Source of the DNA: Thiothrix sp.
GTDB lineage: Bacteria > Pseudomonadota > Gammaproteobacteria > Thiotrichales > Thiotrichaceae
Assembly: GCF_028714775.1 (NCBI RefSeq)
Contig: NZ_JAQTLS010000010.1
Location: 62,001 to 126,000, forward strand
Direction of reading: 5' to 3'
Length of the DNA: 64,000 nt
Numbering within the stretch: the stretch's first letter is position 1; the number at the start of each line of letters is the position of its first letter. The position numbers and the translations under genes are program-made. The notes beneath the pieces were generated by a model that did not search any database, was not told the DNA's origin, and was given only the letters and a program-made list of their open reading frames with translations. Positions 21,272-30,235 of this stretch are shown here, in pieces.

Positions 21272-24040
21272 ATGACTAACAGTAACCCTGCCAGCAAACC
21301 CTTGGTGCTCGTTGACGGCTCTTCCTACCTGTTCCGCGCTTTCCACGCGCTGCCGCCGCTGACCAATTCGCACGGCGAACCTACGGGTGCGATGCATGGC
21401 GTACTCAATATGCTCGACAAGCTGCGCAAGGATTACGCCCCCGAACACATGGCGGTGATTTTCGATGCCCCCGGCAAAACCTTCCGCGATGTTATGTACC
21501 CGCAGTACAAGGCGCACCGCCCACCGATGCCGGACGATTTACGCTGCCAGATTGAGCCGCTGCTGGACATCATCCGGGCGCAAGGCTACCCGCTGCTGAT
21601 CATCCCCGACGTGGAAGCCGACGATGTGATTGGCACACTGGCGCAGGAATACGCAGGCAAGGTTATCATTTCCACCGGCGATAAGGACATGGCGCAATTG
21701 GTAGACGAGCGTGTGCATCTGATCAACACCATGAGTGGCCTCTATTCCGACCCCTCAGGTGTGGTGGAAAAGTTTGGTGTGCCGCCGGAACGCATCCGCG
21801 ATTACCTCGCCCTGATCGGCGACACGGTGGATAACGTCCCCGGCGTCAACAAAGTCGGCCCCAAAACGGCAGTCAAATGGCTGGAAGAATACGGTTCGCT
21901 GGAAAATATCATGGCGCACGCTGCCGAGTTCAAAGGCAAGATCGGCGAAAACCTGCGCGAAGCACTCGCACACCTGCCGCTGTCGTATGAACTGGTGACA
22001 ATCAAATGCGATGTGAAATTGGACTTGCAGCCGGAAACGCTGGCGTTCAATCCGCAGGATGTGGACAGGTTGCGGGAGTTGTACGAGCGGTATGAATTTC
22101 GGACGCGGTTGGCGGCACTGGGGAGGGAAACCCCTCCCACCCTCCCCTTATCAGGGGAGGAGCAAGAAGGTGGCACATCCAGTTCTCCCCCTGATAAGGG
22201 GGAGTTAGAGGGGGTTTCTTCCACCGAGGGCGTTTCCTACCAAAGCATTGTTACTCAAGCCGACCTCGACGCTTGGTTACAACGCCTGCAAACCGCCACC
22301 GAATTCGCCTTCGACACCGAAACTACCAGCCTCAATTATATGGAGGCCGAAATCGTCGGTGTATCGTTCGCCATCCAGCCCGGTGAAGCCGCTTACCTAC
22401 CGCTTGCCCACGACTACCTCGGCGCACCGCCGCAGCTTGACCGCGACGCCACACTTGCCCAACTTAAACCGCTGTTGGAAAATCCGGCCTTACGCAAAAT
22501 TGGGCAAAACCTCAAATACGACCGTAGCGTGTTGCTCAACCACGGCATTGAATTGCGCGGCATCGCCCACGACACCATGCTTGAATCCTACGTATTGGAT
22601 TCCACCGCCAGCCGCCACGACATGGATACGCTGTGTGAAAAGTACTTAGGCCACACTAATATCAGTTTTACCGACATTGCGGGTAAGGGTAAAAAACAGC
22701 TTACTTTCAACCAGATTGCCTTGGAACAGGCCACGCCTTACGCTGCCGAAGATGCTGACATGACTTTGCAATTGCACCGCCATTTCTGGCCGCAACTACA
22801 AGCGCTTGACGGGCAACGCAAGTTGTACGAGGAAGTGGAAGTGCCGTTGGTGAGCGTGCTTTCCACCATTGAGCGTAACGGCGTGAAAGTCGATGCGGCG
22901 ATGCTGGCAAAGCAAAGTAAGGAGTTGGAGGCACGGATGCAAACCGTGGTGGCGCAAGCCTACGAGTCCGCCGGACAGGAATTCAATCTGGCGTCGCCCA
23001 AGCAACTGGGGGAAATCCTCTATACCAAACTCGGTCTGATTGCGCCGCGCAAAACGCCCAAGGGGCAGCCCTCCACCGCCGAGGATGTGCTGGAAGAGCT
23101 GGCAGCGCAAGGCCATGAATTGCCCACCCTGATCCTCCAACATCGCGGGCTGGCAAAACTTAAATCCACTTACACCGACAAGTTGCCGGAACAAATCAAC
23201 CCGCGCACTGGGCGCGTGCATACTTCTTACCACCAAGCCGTGGCTTCCACCGGGCGCTTATCTTCTACAGACCCAAACCTGCAAAACATTCCGGTGCGTA
23301 CTGAAGAAGGCCGCCGTATCCGCCAAGCTTTCATTGCCGAAAAGGGCTGTCAATTGCTGGCGGCGGACTATTCCCAGATCGAATTGCGTATCATGGCGCA
23401 CCTTTCTGGCGACCCCGGTTTGCTGGATGCCTTTGCCAATGGTTTGGATGTACATCGGGCGACGGCGGCGGAAGTGTTCGGCGCACCACTGGCGGACGTT
23501 ACCCATGAACAGCGCCGCGCTGCCAAAGCCATCAACTTCGGGCTGATTTACGGCATGTCGGCATTTGGGCTTGCCAAACAATTGGGCGTAGACCGGCGCG
23601 ATGCGCAAGATTACGTTAACCTGTATTTCGCCCGTTACCCCGGCGTGAAAACCTACATGGACAATACCCGTGAACAAGCGCGTGCCCAAGGTTACGTCGA
23701 AACCTTGTTCGGTCGCCGCCTGTTCCTGCCCGACATTAATGCCCGCAATGCCGCCACCCGCCAGTATGCCGAACGCACTGCCATCAATGCCCCGATGCAA
23801 GGCACGGCTGCGGACATCATCAAAAAGGCCATGATTGCGGTGGATGGGTGGTTACGGACTAGCGGTTTGCACACCAAAATGATCATGCAGGTGCACGACG
23901 AACTAGTGTTTGAAGTGCCGGAAAATGAACTGGATACCGTGCGGACAAATGTCACCGCGTTGATGACAAATGCTGTAACACTTGCTGTGCCTTTGGTGGT
24001 GGACACGGGAGTGGGCGATAACTGGGACGAGGCTCACTGA
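21272..24040 (+). CDS. polA: DNA polymerase I
   Basis: A 922-residue repair and Okazaki-fragment polymerase. The 5'-nuclease domain begins LVDGSSYLFRAFHALPP. The 3'-5' proofreading domain keeps FDTETTS and YAAEDADM, so it should be active. Polymerase motif A is DYSQIELRIMAHLSGD and motif C is QVHDEL. Between the 5'-nuclease and exonuclease domains (about residues 286-316) lies a translated palindromic repeat, noted separately. Otherwise length and order match E. coli PolA. Confidence 0.97.
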   Translation: MTNSNPASKPLVLVDGSSYLFRAFHALPPLTNSHGEPTGAMHGVLNMLDKLRKDYAPEHMAVIFDAPGKTFRDVMYPQYKAHRPPMPDDLRCQIEPLLDIIRAQGYPLLIIPDVEADDVIGTLAQEYAGKVIISTGDKDMAQLVDERVHLINTMSGLYSDPSGVVEKFGVPPERIRDYLALIGDTVDNVPGVNKVGPKTAVKWLEEYGSLENIMAHAAEFKGKIGENLREALAHLPLSYELVTIKCDVKLDLQPETLAFNPQDVDRLRELYERYEFRTRLAALGRETPPTLPLSGEEQEGGTSSSPPDKGELEGVSSTEGVSYQSIVTQADLDAWLQRLQTATEFAFDTETTSLNYMEAEIVGVSFAIQPGEAAYLPLAHDYLGAPPQLDRDATLAQLKPLLENPALRKIGQNLKYDRSVLLNHGIELRGIAHDTMLESYVLDSTASRHDMDTLCEKYLGHTNISFTDIAGKGKKQLTFNQIALEQATPYAAEDADMTLQLHRHFWPQLQALDGQRKLYEEVEVPLVSVLSTIERNGVKVDAAMLAKQSKELEARMQTVVAQAYESAGQEFNLASPKQLGEILYTKLGLIAPRKTPKGQPSTAEDVLEELAAQGHELPTLILQHRGLAKLKSTYTDKLPEQINPRTGRVHTSYHQAVASTGRLSSTDPNLQNIPVRTEEGRRIRQAFIAEKGCQLLAADYSQIELRIMAHLSGDPGLLDAFANGLDVHRATAAEVFGAPLADVTHEQRRAAKAINFGLIYGMSAFGLAKQLGVDRRDAQDYVNLYFARYPGVKTYMDNTREQARAQGYVETLFGRRLFLPDINARNAATRQYAERTAINAPMQGTAADIIKKAMIAVDGWLRTSGLHTKMIMQVHDELVFEVPENELDTVRTNVTALMTNAVTLAVPLVVDTGVGDNWDEAH
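22127..22218 (+). repeat. Palindromic repeat inserted in frame in polA
   Basis: The left arm (22127-22157) and right arm (22187-22218) are near-perfect inverted copies, each starting from GAAACCCC/GGGGTTTC and reaching CCCCTTATCAGGGG. The arms are separated by about 29 bases. The reading frame stays open and adds a Pro/Glu/Ser/Gly-rich peptide beginning ETPPTLPLSGEEQ in the linker between two PolA domains. A related single arm occurs in lutC at 28737-28779 in the same reading frame. Confidence 0.85.
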
Positions 24041-24148
24041 CGCCTATGTGAAAACCCCATGCCTGATATGAATATTGACACTACCCTGCCATTTATCATT
24101 TCATAGCAATACCCGATAAGTTTACTAAGTAATTTGAGGAGAGACTCA

Positions 24149-24448
24149 ATGAGCATTGAAATACCCGGTCGCGATGGCGATGGCTACCTGCTGAACATGA
24201 ACGATTGGACGCCGGAAATCGGTAAAGCGATGGCAGAACTCGATGGCGTCGACATGACCGACGAGAAGTGGGAGCAAATACTCAAAGCCCGCGAATATTT
24301 TGAAGACCAAGCGACGGTTCCACCGATCCGCAAATTTTCCAAATACATCGACATGGATCAAAAGTTGCTGTTTAGCATGTGGAAAACCGGCCCGATGAAG
24401 CCCATCACTAAATACGGTGGTCTGCCAAAACCGACTGGCTGCGTTTAA
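24149..24448 (+). CDS. TusE/DsrC-family sulfur carrier-like protein
   Basis: A 99-residue protein of the DsrC/TusE/DsvC family, ending in the family signature GLPKPTGCV with the swinging-arm cysteine next to last. The second cysteine that lies about 10 residues earlier in true DsrC is absent (TGPMKPITKYGGLPKP), which points to a TusE-like sulfur relay rather than a DsrAB partner. It starts at 24149 after a clear GAGGAG ribosome site. An in-frame start five codons earlier would place that site inside the gene. The neighbours are not tus or dsr genes. Confidence 0.85.
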   Translation: MSIEIPGRDGDGYLLNMNDWTPEIGKAMAELDGVDMTDEKWEQILKAREYFEDQATVPPIRKFSKYIDMDQKLLFSMWKTGPMKPITKYGGLPKPTGCV

Positions 24449-26550
24449 GCCTTGTTTCCCTGCCTTGCCTGCGTTGCGGGTGAGGCAAGTGGAACTTCTG
24501 CCCATTTCGACAGCATAGCCGCCAGCCCGGCGGGGTCGATGGGTTTGGTCAGGTAATCGTTCATCCCCGCAGCAAGGCATTTGTCCCGTTCCGTGGAAAT
24601 GGCATGGGCGGTCATGGCAACAATGGGTAAATGATGCCAGCCGTGCCGTTGGCGGATTAGCTTGACGGCCTCATAGCCATCCATTTCTGGCATTTGAATA
24701 TCCATGAAAATCAGGTGGAACGTGGCTTTTTCCAGTGCTTCAAGCGCTTCGATGCCGTTATTCGCCACCGTGACCGTCACTCCTAATTTTTTCAACAATT
24801 CACTCGCCACCATTTGGTTCAGGACATCATCTTCCACCAGCAACACCTGAGCAGCGGTGAATGATCCCGCTGCTGCCGTTGATGCGGTGTTGGCAGGCAT
24901 GTTATCCGTGCAAGTTGTGAAAACGGCGGTGAAAGTGAAGGTGCTGCCCCGCCCTGCTTGGCTTTCCAGTTGGATGTCACCGCCCATCAGACGTGCCAGC
25001 GATTGGCTGATCACCAGCCCCAAACCGCTACCACCGTGGCGTCTGGAAAAGGAACTGTCCGCTTGCGAAAACGGTTGGAACAGTTTTGCCTGTTGTGTGG
25101 CGCTGATACCAATGCCGGTGTCTGCCACCCTGAATTGCAGCCGGGATTTACCATCCATTTGCGCTAACTGTTCGATACCAATACGGATGTCGCCCGTTTG
25201 GGTGAACTTGATGGCATTACTCACCAGATTCAGCAAAATCTGGGCAAGACGCTGCGGGTCGCCCACCAAACAGGCAGGAACATCCTCTGCCACTTGAATG
25301 TGAAAGCTCAAGCCTTTTTGCCGCGCCTGCTCTTCAAACAGGTAGGTCATTTGCTGCAACACATTACTGAGCCGAAAGGCGGAGGCATTCAAGGTGAGCT
25401 TGCCCGCTTCGATTTTCGCGACATCCAAAATACCGTCAATAATGCCCAGCAGCAGCTTGGAGGATGACTGCATTTTGTTTAAATAGTCGGCTTGCTGTTC
25501 GTTGAGGCTAGTTTGCTGCATCAGATAACCCAAGCCGATCATGGCATTCATGGGCGTGCGGATTTCATGGCTCATGTTCGCCAGAAATTCGCTTTTGGCC
25601 TGATTAGCCCTGATCGCTTCGTCCTTGGCTTGCTGAAGCGCGGTATTCAAACGGGTCAGTTTACGGTTCCAGTAAACGCTTCCCAAGAAGAGGAGGCTTG
25701 CCGCGATAGCGAGCTTCCAGATCAGGGAATAGTCCATCGTTTCGACAACGTTGACGGAACTCCAGTTGTGCTTGATGGCATTGTGATCAGCTTGGCTCAG
25801 TGAATCGACGGCTTTTTGCATGATGCCGAGCAGTTGCGGGGAATCTTTGCGCACCGCAATGGAAATGGGGTAGGTGTAATCGAGTTTGCCGATAATTTTC
25901 AGGTTGTACATGCCCTGCTGGATGATTTGCAGCGCGTGTTCCAGTGAGGCAACACCTGCGTAGGCATCGCCCTTTTCGACTATCCTGAATAGATCGTCCG
26001 GGGTTTCGGCGTTGATAAATGCGGTCGTTGGGTAAGCCTGCCGCAGCACGGTTCCGATTGCGCCGTTGCTGGGTACAACGATTTTTTTGTCGGCAATATC
26101 CGCAATCGACTGGATGAAGGGCTGGTCAGGCTTGGCGAGCAGGACATGCGATGTCTGGTAATAAGGCGTCGTAAAAGCCAGAAAGGTTTCGCGCTCAGGG
26201 GTTTTGACCGCGCCTGAGACGAAATCACATTTCCGCTCACGGGCAAACTCCAGTGCTTCGCCCCAACTGCCGCTCACCACCGGCTGCAAAGGAATATTCA
26301 GCCGCTTGGGCAGGAGTTGCAGGTAATCGGCAAAAATGCCCTTGTGTTGACCATCCTCCAAGAAATCATAGGGTTTCCACACCGGGCTGAAGCAATAGCG
26401 CAGGGGAGCGCCGTTGCGTTGTGCGAGCCACGTTGTTTCCGCTTCGGTCAGGGCAACGCCTGCGGTGTTCGGGGTTTGCTCCGCAGCCGTGATATTCGCT
26501 GCCGAAAGAATCGACAGGCTGAGAAACAGAATGAAGAGAAAGGATTTCAT
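24445..26550 (-). CDS. BvgS-type hybrid sensor histidine kinase
   Basis: A 701-residue protein: signal peptide; periplasmic solute-binding (PBPb/SBP_bac_3) domain from about 45 to 265, starting RYCFSPVWKPYDF; one TM segment near 275-293; HisKA with phosphoacceptor in FLANMSHEIRTPMNAMIG; HATPase with NLVSNAIKFT, DTGIGIS and GSGLGLVISQSLA; and a C-terminal receiver with LIFMDIQMPEMDGYEA and the lysine in YLTKPIDP. There is no HPt domain, so an external phosphotransfer protein would be needed. It probably senses a small ligand in the periplasm. Its stop overlaps tusE tail to tail and its start overlaps the PIN gene stop by 4 bases. Confidence 0.93.
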   Translation of the reverse strand: MKSFLFILFLSLSILSAANITAAEQTPNTAGVALTEAETTWLAQRNGAPLRYCFSPVWKPYDFLEDGQHKGIFADYLQLLPKRLNIPLQPVVSGSWGEALEFARERKCDFVSGAVKTPERETFLAFTTPYYQTSHVLLAKPDQPFIQSIADIADKKIVVPSNGAIGTVLRQAYPTTAFINAETPDDLFRIVEKGDAYAGVASLEHALQIIQQGMYNLKIIGKLDYTYPISIAVRKDSPQLLGIMQKAVDSLSQADHNAIKHNWSSVNVVETMDYSLIWKLAIAASLLFLGSVYWNRKLTRLNTALQQAKDEAIRANQAKSEFLANMSHEIRTPMNAMIGLGYLMQQTSLNEQQADYLNKMQSSSKLLLGIIDGILDVAKIEAGKLTLNASAFRLSNVLQQMTYLFEEQARQKGLSFHIQVAEDVPACLVGDPQRLAQILLNLVSNAIKFTQTGDIRIGIEQLAQMDGKSRLQFRVADTGIGISATQQAKLFQPFSQADSSFSRRHGGSGLGLVISQSLARLMGGDIQLESQAGRGSTFTFTAVFTTCTDNMPANTASTAAAGSFTAAQVLLVEDDVLNQMVASELLKKLGVTVTVANNGIEALEALEKATFHLIFMDIQMPEMDGYEAVKLIRQRHGWHHLPIVAMTAHAISTERDKCLAAGMNDYLTKPIDPAGLAAMLSKWAEVPLASPATQARQGNKA

Positions 26551-27005
26551 CGGATTTCAGCGAGATAGTGGGCATATTGCTGGTAGAGTTTGGCAATATC
26601 AGTATCCTGAGAGTCCAGCTCCAAAGCATTACATTGCGCACTGGCAAGATGAAAAACATCAAACTTACGTTTTTCAAAATTGCGCGGTTGTTTCAGCGTT
26701 TTTGCGTTGTTCACGTCAAAACGGAAGAGATTGGCGGCCAATTCGGATACGTCACGGCTAATATCGAATTCTTCAAAATCCGCTAAAATTTGTTGAAGCT
26801 GTTGGTAGCGTTCATTTTCATCCCAAGCAATGCCGCGCAGCACTTCGTAACGAATGAGTGGCGTAATGGCTAAGGCAACCGTTGCATCACTCAATAAGGC
26901 ATTGAGCTTTTGTTTAGCTTCAGTGCGTTGTTCATCAGAAGTTGTTCCACCTGCATCCAGCGCTGCAATGAGTAAGTTGGTATCCAACAATACACGTCGT
27001 GTCAT
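26547..27005 (-). CDS. PIN-domain nuclease
   Basis: A 152-residue PIN-domain protein. The acidic residues are in the N-terminal VLLDTNLLIAALD, a central YEVLRG, and the late FDVFHLASAQ segment, consistent with a metal-dependent RNase of the VapC type. No VapB-like antitoxin precedes it. The upstream partner is an AAA ATPase that ends 14 bases before this start, so the two are probably a unit. It is coupled to the hybrid kinase downstream by an ATGA overlap. RNA cleavage is inferred from fold and residues. Confidence 0.8.
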   Translation of the reverse strand: MTRRVLLDTNLLIAALDAGGTTSDEQRTEAKQKLNALLSDATVALAITPLIRYEVLRGIAWDENERYQQLQQILADFEEFDISRDVSELAANLFRFDVNNAKTLKQPRNFEKRKFDVFHLASAQCNALELDSQDTDIAKLYQQYAHYLAEIR

Positions 27006-27019
27006 CCTTACGCCCTCTA

Positions 27020-28129
27020 TTATTGGTTGATGAGCGAAAGCAGACGTTGCTTGGCTGTTTGTTGTTGTTCTGCTGACATGCGTTCGAGCTTCATCTGGTT
27101 GAGGTCAATGCCGAAAGCATCTTTCAGCACATCCACCATTGCGGCTTTGTTGGGGGCTTTGATTAAATGGGTACGCACCACGCCCTGATCGTCTCGCTCC
27201 AGCCGGTAGGCTTCGCCCTCCTCAAGCTGGGAAAGCACGATGGAGGAATGGGTCGTGATGTAAAACGTGGTGTTGGGGAACAGGCGTTTGAGTAATGGGA
27301 TAATATGCGCCTGCCATGACAGGTGCAGGTGGCTCTCAATCTCGTCGATCAACACGATGCCTTTCACGTTTTGTAGCTGGGTTTCGTTGGTGAAATAGCC
27401 ATAGCCGGACACAATCGCTTGGATCATTTTTAGGATTGATGCAAAGCCTGTACTGAGGTGAGAGAGTTCTCGTTTCTGCCCGTCAATTTTTAGACTAACA
27501 CGATCATCCCCGCTTATTTCCATGAATTCTGCATCAATTGTACTATCAATTTCATGTAATAGTTTTAGGACGGTTTCAATCTCAATTTCACGATTATCTT
27601 CTTGCTTTTGATATGGATTTGATGATTGTGCAATCGAAACAAACCACTCTTCAACGCTAGAATCCATCACAGTGCTAGAAAAGCTCACCTTCATGCCTTG
27701 ATATAAGCGTTTCAGATAATTGGTGCGTCTTTTCTCAAAAGAGCCAATAGATTTTATAAGTTTAGCGTAATGCTGAATAAATCCTCGGTTTTGTGACACA
27801 AGAAAAACAATAGGTAGCTCATGTTGTTGGCCTAATCCTGTAAGCATCCGACTAGGAATAAAATCTATAATAGACATTGGTCTACTTTGTAACAGTAAGT
27901 TAGAAACCTTAACTTCGTTACTGACTAAAATCTCTTGACTAGAGTTCAAGCCTAATTTTCTTACAAAACTTTGAGTAAAAAATAGTAGTTGAAATAATGA
28001 TTCCAATGTCTTGGTCTTGCCCACGCCATTCACGCCGATCAACGTGTAGACGCGCTGGTCGGGCTGTAGCTCCAACGCTACCGTGCCGACCCCCTTTACG
28101 CCTGTGAATGTGATATTTGTTCCAAGCAT
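27020..28129 (-). CDS. AAA-family ATPase (AAA_21/OLD-like)
   Basis: A 369-residue ABC/SMC-like ATPase with Walker A GVNGVGKTKTLESLF near residue 33, a signature-like LSHLSTGFASILKMIQ near 225, Walker B GIVLIDEIESHLHLSWQ, and the switch histidine in YITTHSSIVLSQL. This arrangement occurs in OLD nucleases and in ATPase subunits of defence pairs such as PARIS AriA; there is no Toprim domain here. The middle (about 27530-28000) is distinctly more AT-rich than the flanks, a sign of recent acquisition or loose constraint. It is followed by a PIN nuclease on the same strand. Confidence 0.85.
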   Translation of the reverse strand: MLGTNITFTGVKGVGTVALELQPDQRVYTLIGVNGVGKTKTLESLFQLLFFTQSFVRKLGLNSSQEILVSNEVKVSNLLLQSRPMSIIDFIPSRMLTGLGQQHELPIVFLVSQNRGFIQHYAKLIKSIGSFEKRRTNYLKRLYQGMKVSFSSTVMDSSVEEWFVSIAQSSNPYQKQEDNREIEIETVLKLLHEIDSTIDAEFMEISGDDRVSLKIDGQKRELSHLSTGFASILKMIQAIVSGYGYFTNETQLQNVKGIVLIDEIESHLHLSWQAHIIPLLKRLFPNTTFYITTHSSIVLSQLEEGEAYRLERDDQGVVRTHLIKAPNKAAMVDVLKDAFGIDLNQMKLERMSAEQQQTAKQRLLSLINQ

Positions 28130-28173
28130 GAGAAAAACCTGTTACTTCCGATACTTGAATAGTAGCGCATCCC

Positions 28174-28833
28174 TCACACTAATATCACCACCAGTTCTTT
28201 AGGCCCATGCACGCCATACGCCAGCGTCTGTTCAATATCCGCCGACTTCGACGGGCCGGACACCAGCAGCGCATTGGTTGGCATCCCCGTTTCCACCCAG
28301 CCTTCGGCCTGCATTGCTTCGGCAAAGGTGGTGTAAAGCTTGTCGGTTTCCAGTAATGCGATATGTATCGGCGGAACCAGCGACATCGTGCGTGGCTCGT
28401 GTGCGTCAGGCCACAGGATCAGCGTGCCAGTTTCGGCAATGCCGCCGCGCGTACCTGTAAATGCCGCATCAATGCCGTAAAACAGTTCGGATTTCCAAGT
28501 TTCAATCGGTTGCTGGTAGGTTTTGAGCGCGGGAAAGCGTTGCGCTTGGGCATGTATCGCGCTGCCCCACTCTGTTTCGGCGGCAACCAGCAGGTTGTTC
28601 AGCCCCTTGGCCTTACAAATTTCTGCCAGCACATCCAGCCAGTCGGTGCGGCTGGCGTGATGGATTTCAGCGCGTACCGCTTCCATGCGTTCGGTAAAAC
28701 GGCGCACACGTTCGGCAGTATCCCAATCGTCTTTTTCTTGCTCCCTTCCCTGATAAGGGGAGGGCTGGGGAGGGGTTTCTTGAATACTAGATTGGCACAA
28801 GCGGCTAAGAATATTAGTACGGGCATTACTCAT
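28174..28833 (-). CDS. lutC: Lactate utilization protein LutC (LUD domain)
   Basis: A 219-residue LUD-domain protein, the third subunit of the LutABC L-lactate oxidation complex. The conserved GTRGGIAETGTLILWPDAHEPRTMSLVPPIHI region and the C-terminal GPSKSADIEQTLAYGVHGPKEL are diagnostic. Residues 18-32 (ETPPQPSPYQGREQ and neighbours) are encoded by a palindromic repeat arm and look inserted. The start overlaps the lutB end by 8 bases. Confidence 0.92.
   Translation of the reverse strand: MSNARTNILSRLCQSSIQETPPQPSPYQGREQEKDDWDTAERVRRFTERMEAVRAEIHHASRTDWLDVLAEICKAKGLNNLLVAAETEWGSAIHAQAQRFPALKTYQQPIETWKSELFYGIDAAFTGTRGGIAETGTLILWPDAHEPRTMSLVPPIHIALLETDKLYTTFAEAMQAEGWVETGMPTNALLVSGPSKSADIEQTLAYGVHGPKELVVILV
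28737..28779 (-). repeat. Single arm of palindromic repeat inside lutC
   Basis: Read on the minus strand, this segment begins GAAACCCCTCCCC, runs through CCTCCCCTTATCAGGG and ends GAGCAAG, the same order as the left arm of the polA element. It is translated in the same frame (ETPP...). Confidence 0.8.
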
Positions 28834-30235
28834 GGTCGACTCCCATGGCTTTCAGGCGTTCGTGCAAGGTTTGTTCGGCAAGTTGCGGGGCGCTGCGCAC
28901 GTTCGTCCACGCGCCCATATTGCTGGGAAAGAGGCCATGCAAGCGCGTGGCGGTTTTTGCGCCGAAATTGTAAATGGCAGGGTGGCTGGCAGCCCATGCC
29001 CAACTTTTCCACGCAGCCGCTTCGCCCGTTTTGCGCCGCGAACCCGTGCCGACCGTGGTGCTGGCATCCTTACGCACGCCGTCGTAACGCAGGCGGTTGA
29101 TCAGGGTCGGAATCGGGATGCGCACCGGGCAGACTTCGCCGCACGCGCCGCACAGAGTCGAGGCTTGGGTGAGTTCGCCGTGTACGTCCAGCCCGGCTTT
29201 TTGCGGTTCCAGAATGATGCCGATGGGGCCGGGGTAGACCGTGCCGTAGCTGTGCCCGCCGATGCGGGTGTAGACCGGGCAGTGGTTCATGCATGCGCCG
29301 CAGCGGATGCAGCGCAGGGTGGCCAGCAGTTCCGGGTCGCTGTAAATGTTGGAACGCCCGTTGTCGAGCAGCACCAGATGAACTTCTTCGGGGCCGTCCT
29401 TTTCGCCGGGTTTGCGTGGGCTGCTGATCATGTTGAAGTAAGTGGTGATCGGTTGCCCGGTGGCGGAACGGGTCAGAATGCTGAGCAAGGGCGGTACATC
29501 GCTGAGTTTTTCCACCACTTTTTCGATGCCGGTGACAGCGATGTGGACTTTGGGAACGGTGGTGGACATGCGCCCGTTGCCTTCGTTTTCCACCAGACAC
29601 AGTGTGCCGGTTTCAGCCACGGCGAAATTGACCCCGGAAATGCCCACCGGCGCGGCGTAGAACTTGTCACGCAGGATGCGCCGTGCTGCTTGGGTGAGCT
29701 CGTCGATGTTTTCGGTGTAGGGGATGTCGGGGAATTTTTCGTTGAACAGTTTCGCCACGTCCTGACGGCTTTTGTGGATCGCGGGGGCAACGATGTGCGA
29801 AGGCGGTTCTTGCGCCAACTGGATGATGAATTCGCCGAGGTCAGATTCGAGGCAATCAATGCCGTGGCCTTCGAGGAAGTGGTTCATGCCCATTTCTTCC
29901 GACACCATCGACTTGCCCTTGATCAGGGATTTGGCGTTGTGCTGTTGCAGGATGGCAAGCACGATGTGGTTGGCTTCATCCGGCGTTTCGGCCCAGTGGA
30001 CGTGGATGCCGTTGCGGGTCAGGTTGGTTTCAAGCTGTTCCAGCAATTCGGGCAGTTTGCTCAAGGCATTGGCGCGGATCGCCATGCTTTGGGTGCGCAA
30101 ACGTTCGAGTTCAGCCTTGTCGGGAAACTGGTCGAGGCGGCGTGACATCAGGCCATCCATCGCCTTGCGGAAGTTGGCGCGGACGTTGGGTTTGGCGAGG
30201 TTGAGGGTGACGTTGTGACGGAATTCGGTGGTCAT
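28826..30235 (-). CDS. lutB: Lactate utilization protein LutB (iron-sulfur)
   Basis: A 469-residue protein with an N-terminal LUD domain and two 4Fe-4S clusters, CIRCGACMNHCPVY and CGACGEVCPVRIP, the electron-transfer subunit of the LutABC complex. The ATG at 30235 overlaps the lutA stop (ATGA) and gives the usual N-terminus. The frame extends 33 codons upstream into lutA but has no support there. Confidence 0.94.
   Translation of the reverse strand: MTTEFRHNVTLNLAKPNVRANFRKAMDGLMSRRLDQFPDKAELERLRTQSMAIRANALSKLPELLEQLETNLTRNGIHVHWAETPDEANHIVLAILQQHNAKSLIKGKSMVSEEMGMNHFLEGHGIDCLESDLGEFIIQLAQEPPSHIVAPAIHKSRQDVAKLFNEKFPDIPYTENIDELTQAARRILRDKFYAAPVGISGVNFAVAETGTLCLVENEGNGRMSTTVPKVHIAVTGIEKVVEKLSDVPPLLSILTRSATGQPITTYFNMISSPRKPGEKDGPEEVHLVLLDNGRSNIYSDPELLATLRCIRCGACMNHCPVYTRIGGHSYGTVYPGPIGIILEPQKAGLDVHGELTQASTLCGACGEVCPVRIPIPTLINRLRYDGVRKDASTTVGTGSRRKTGEAAAWKSWAWAASHPAIYNFGAKTATRLHGLFPSNMGAWTNVRSAPQLAEQTLHERLKAMGVDHE

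Noticed and set aside
22127..22218. CRISPR-like or integron-like repeat
   Set aside because: There are only two copies far apart, no spacers and no cas or integrase genes. The palindromic arms fit an interspersed palindromic element better.
28832..30145. 437-codon open frame on the + strand
   Set aside because: Lies opposite lutB, whose product is clearly recognised. The peptide looks like a mirror of GC-biased codons and has no family motifs.
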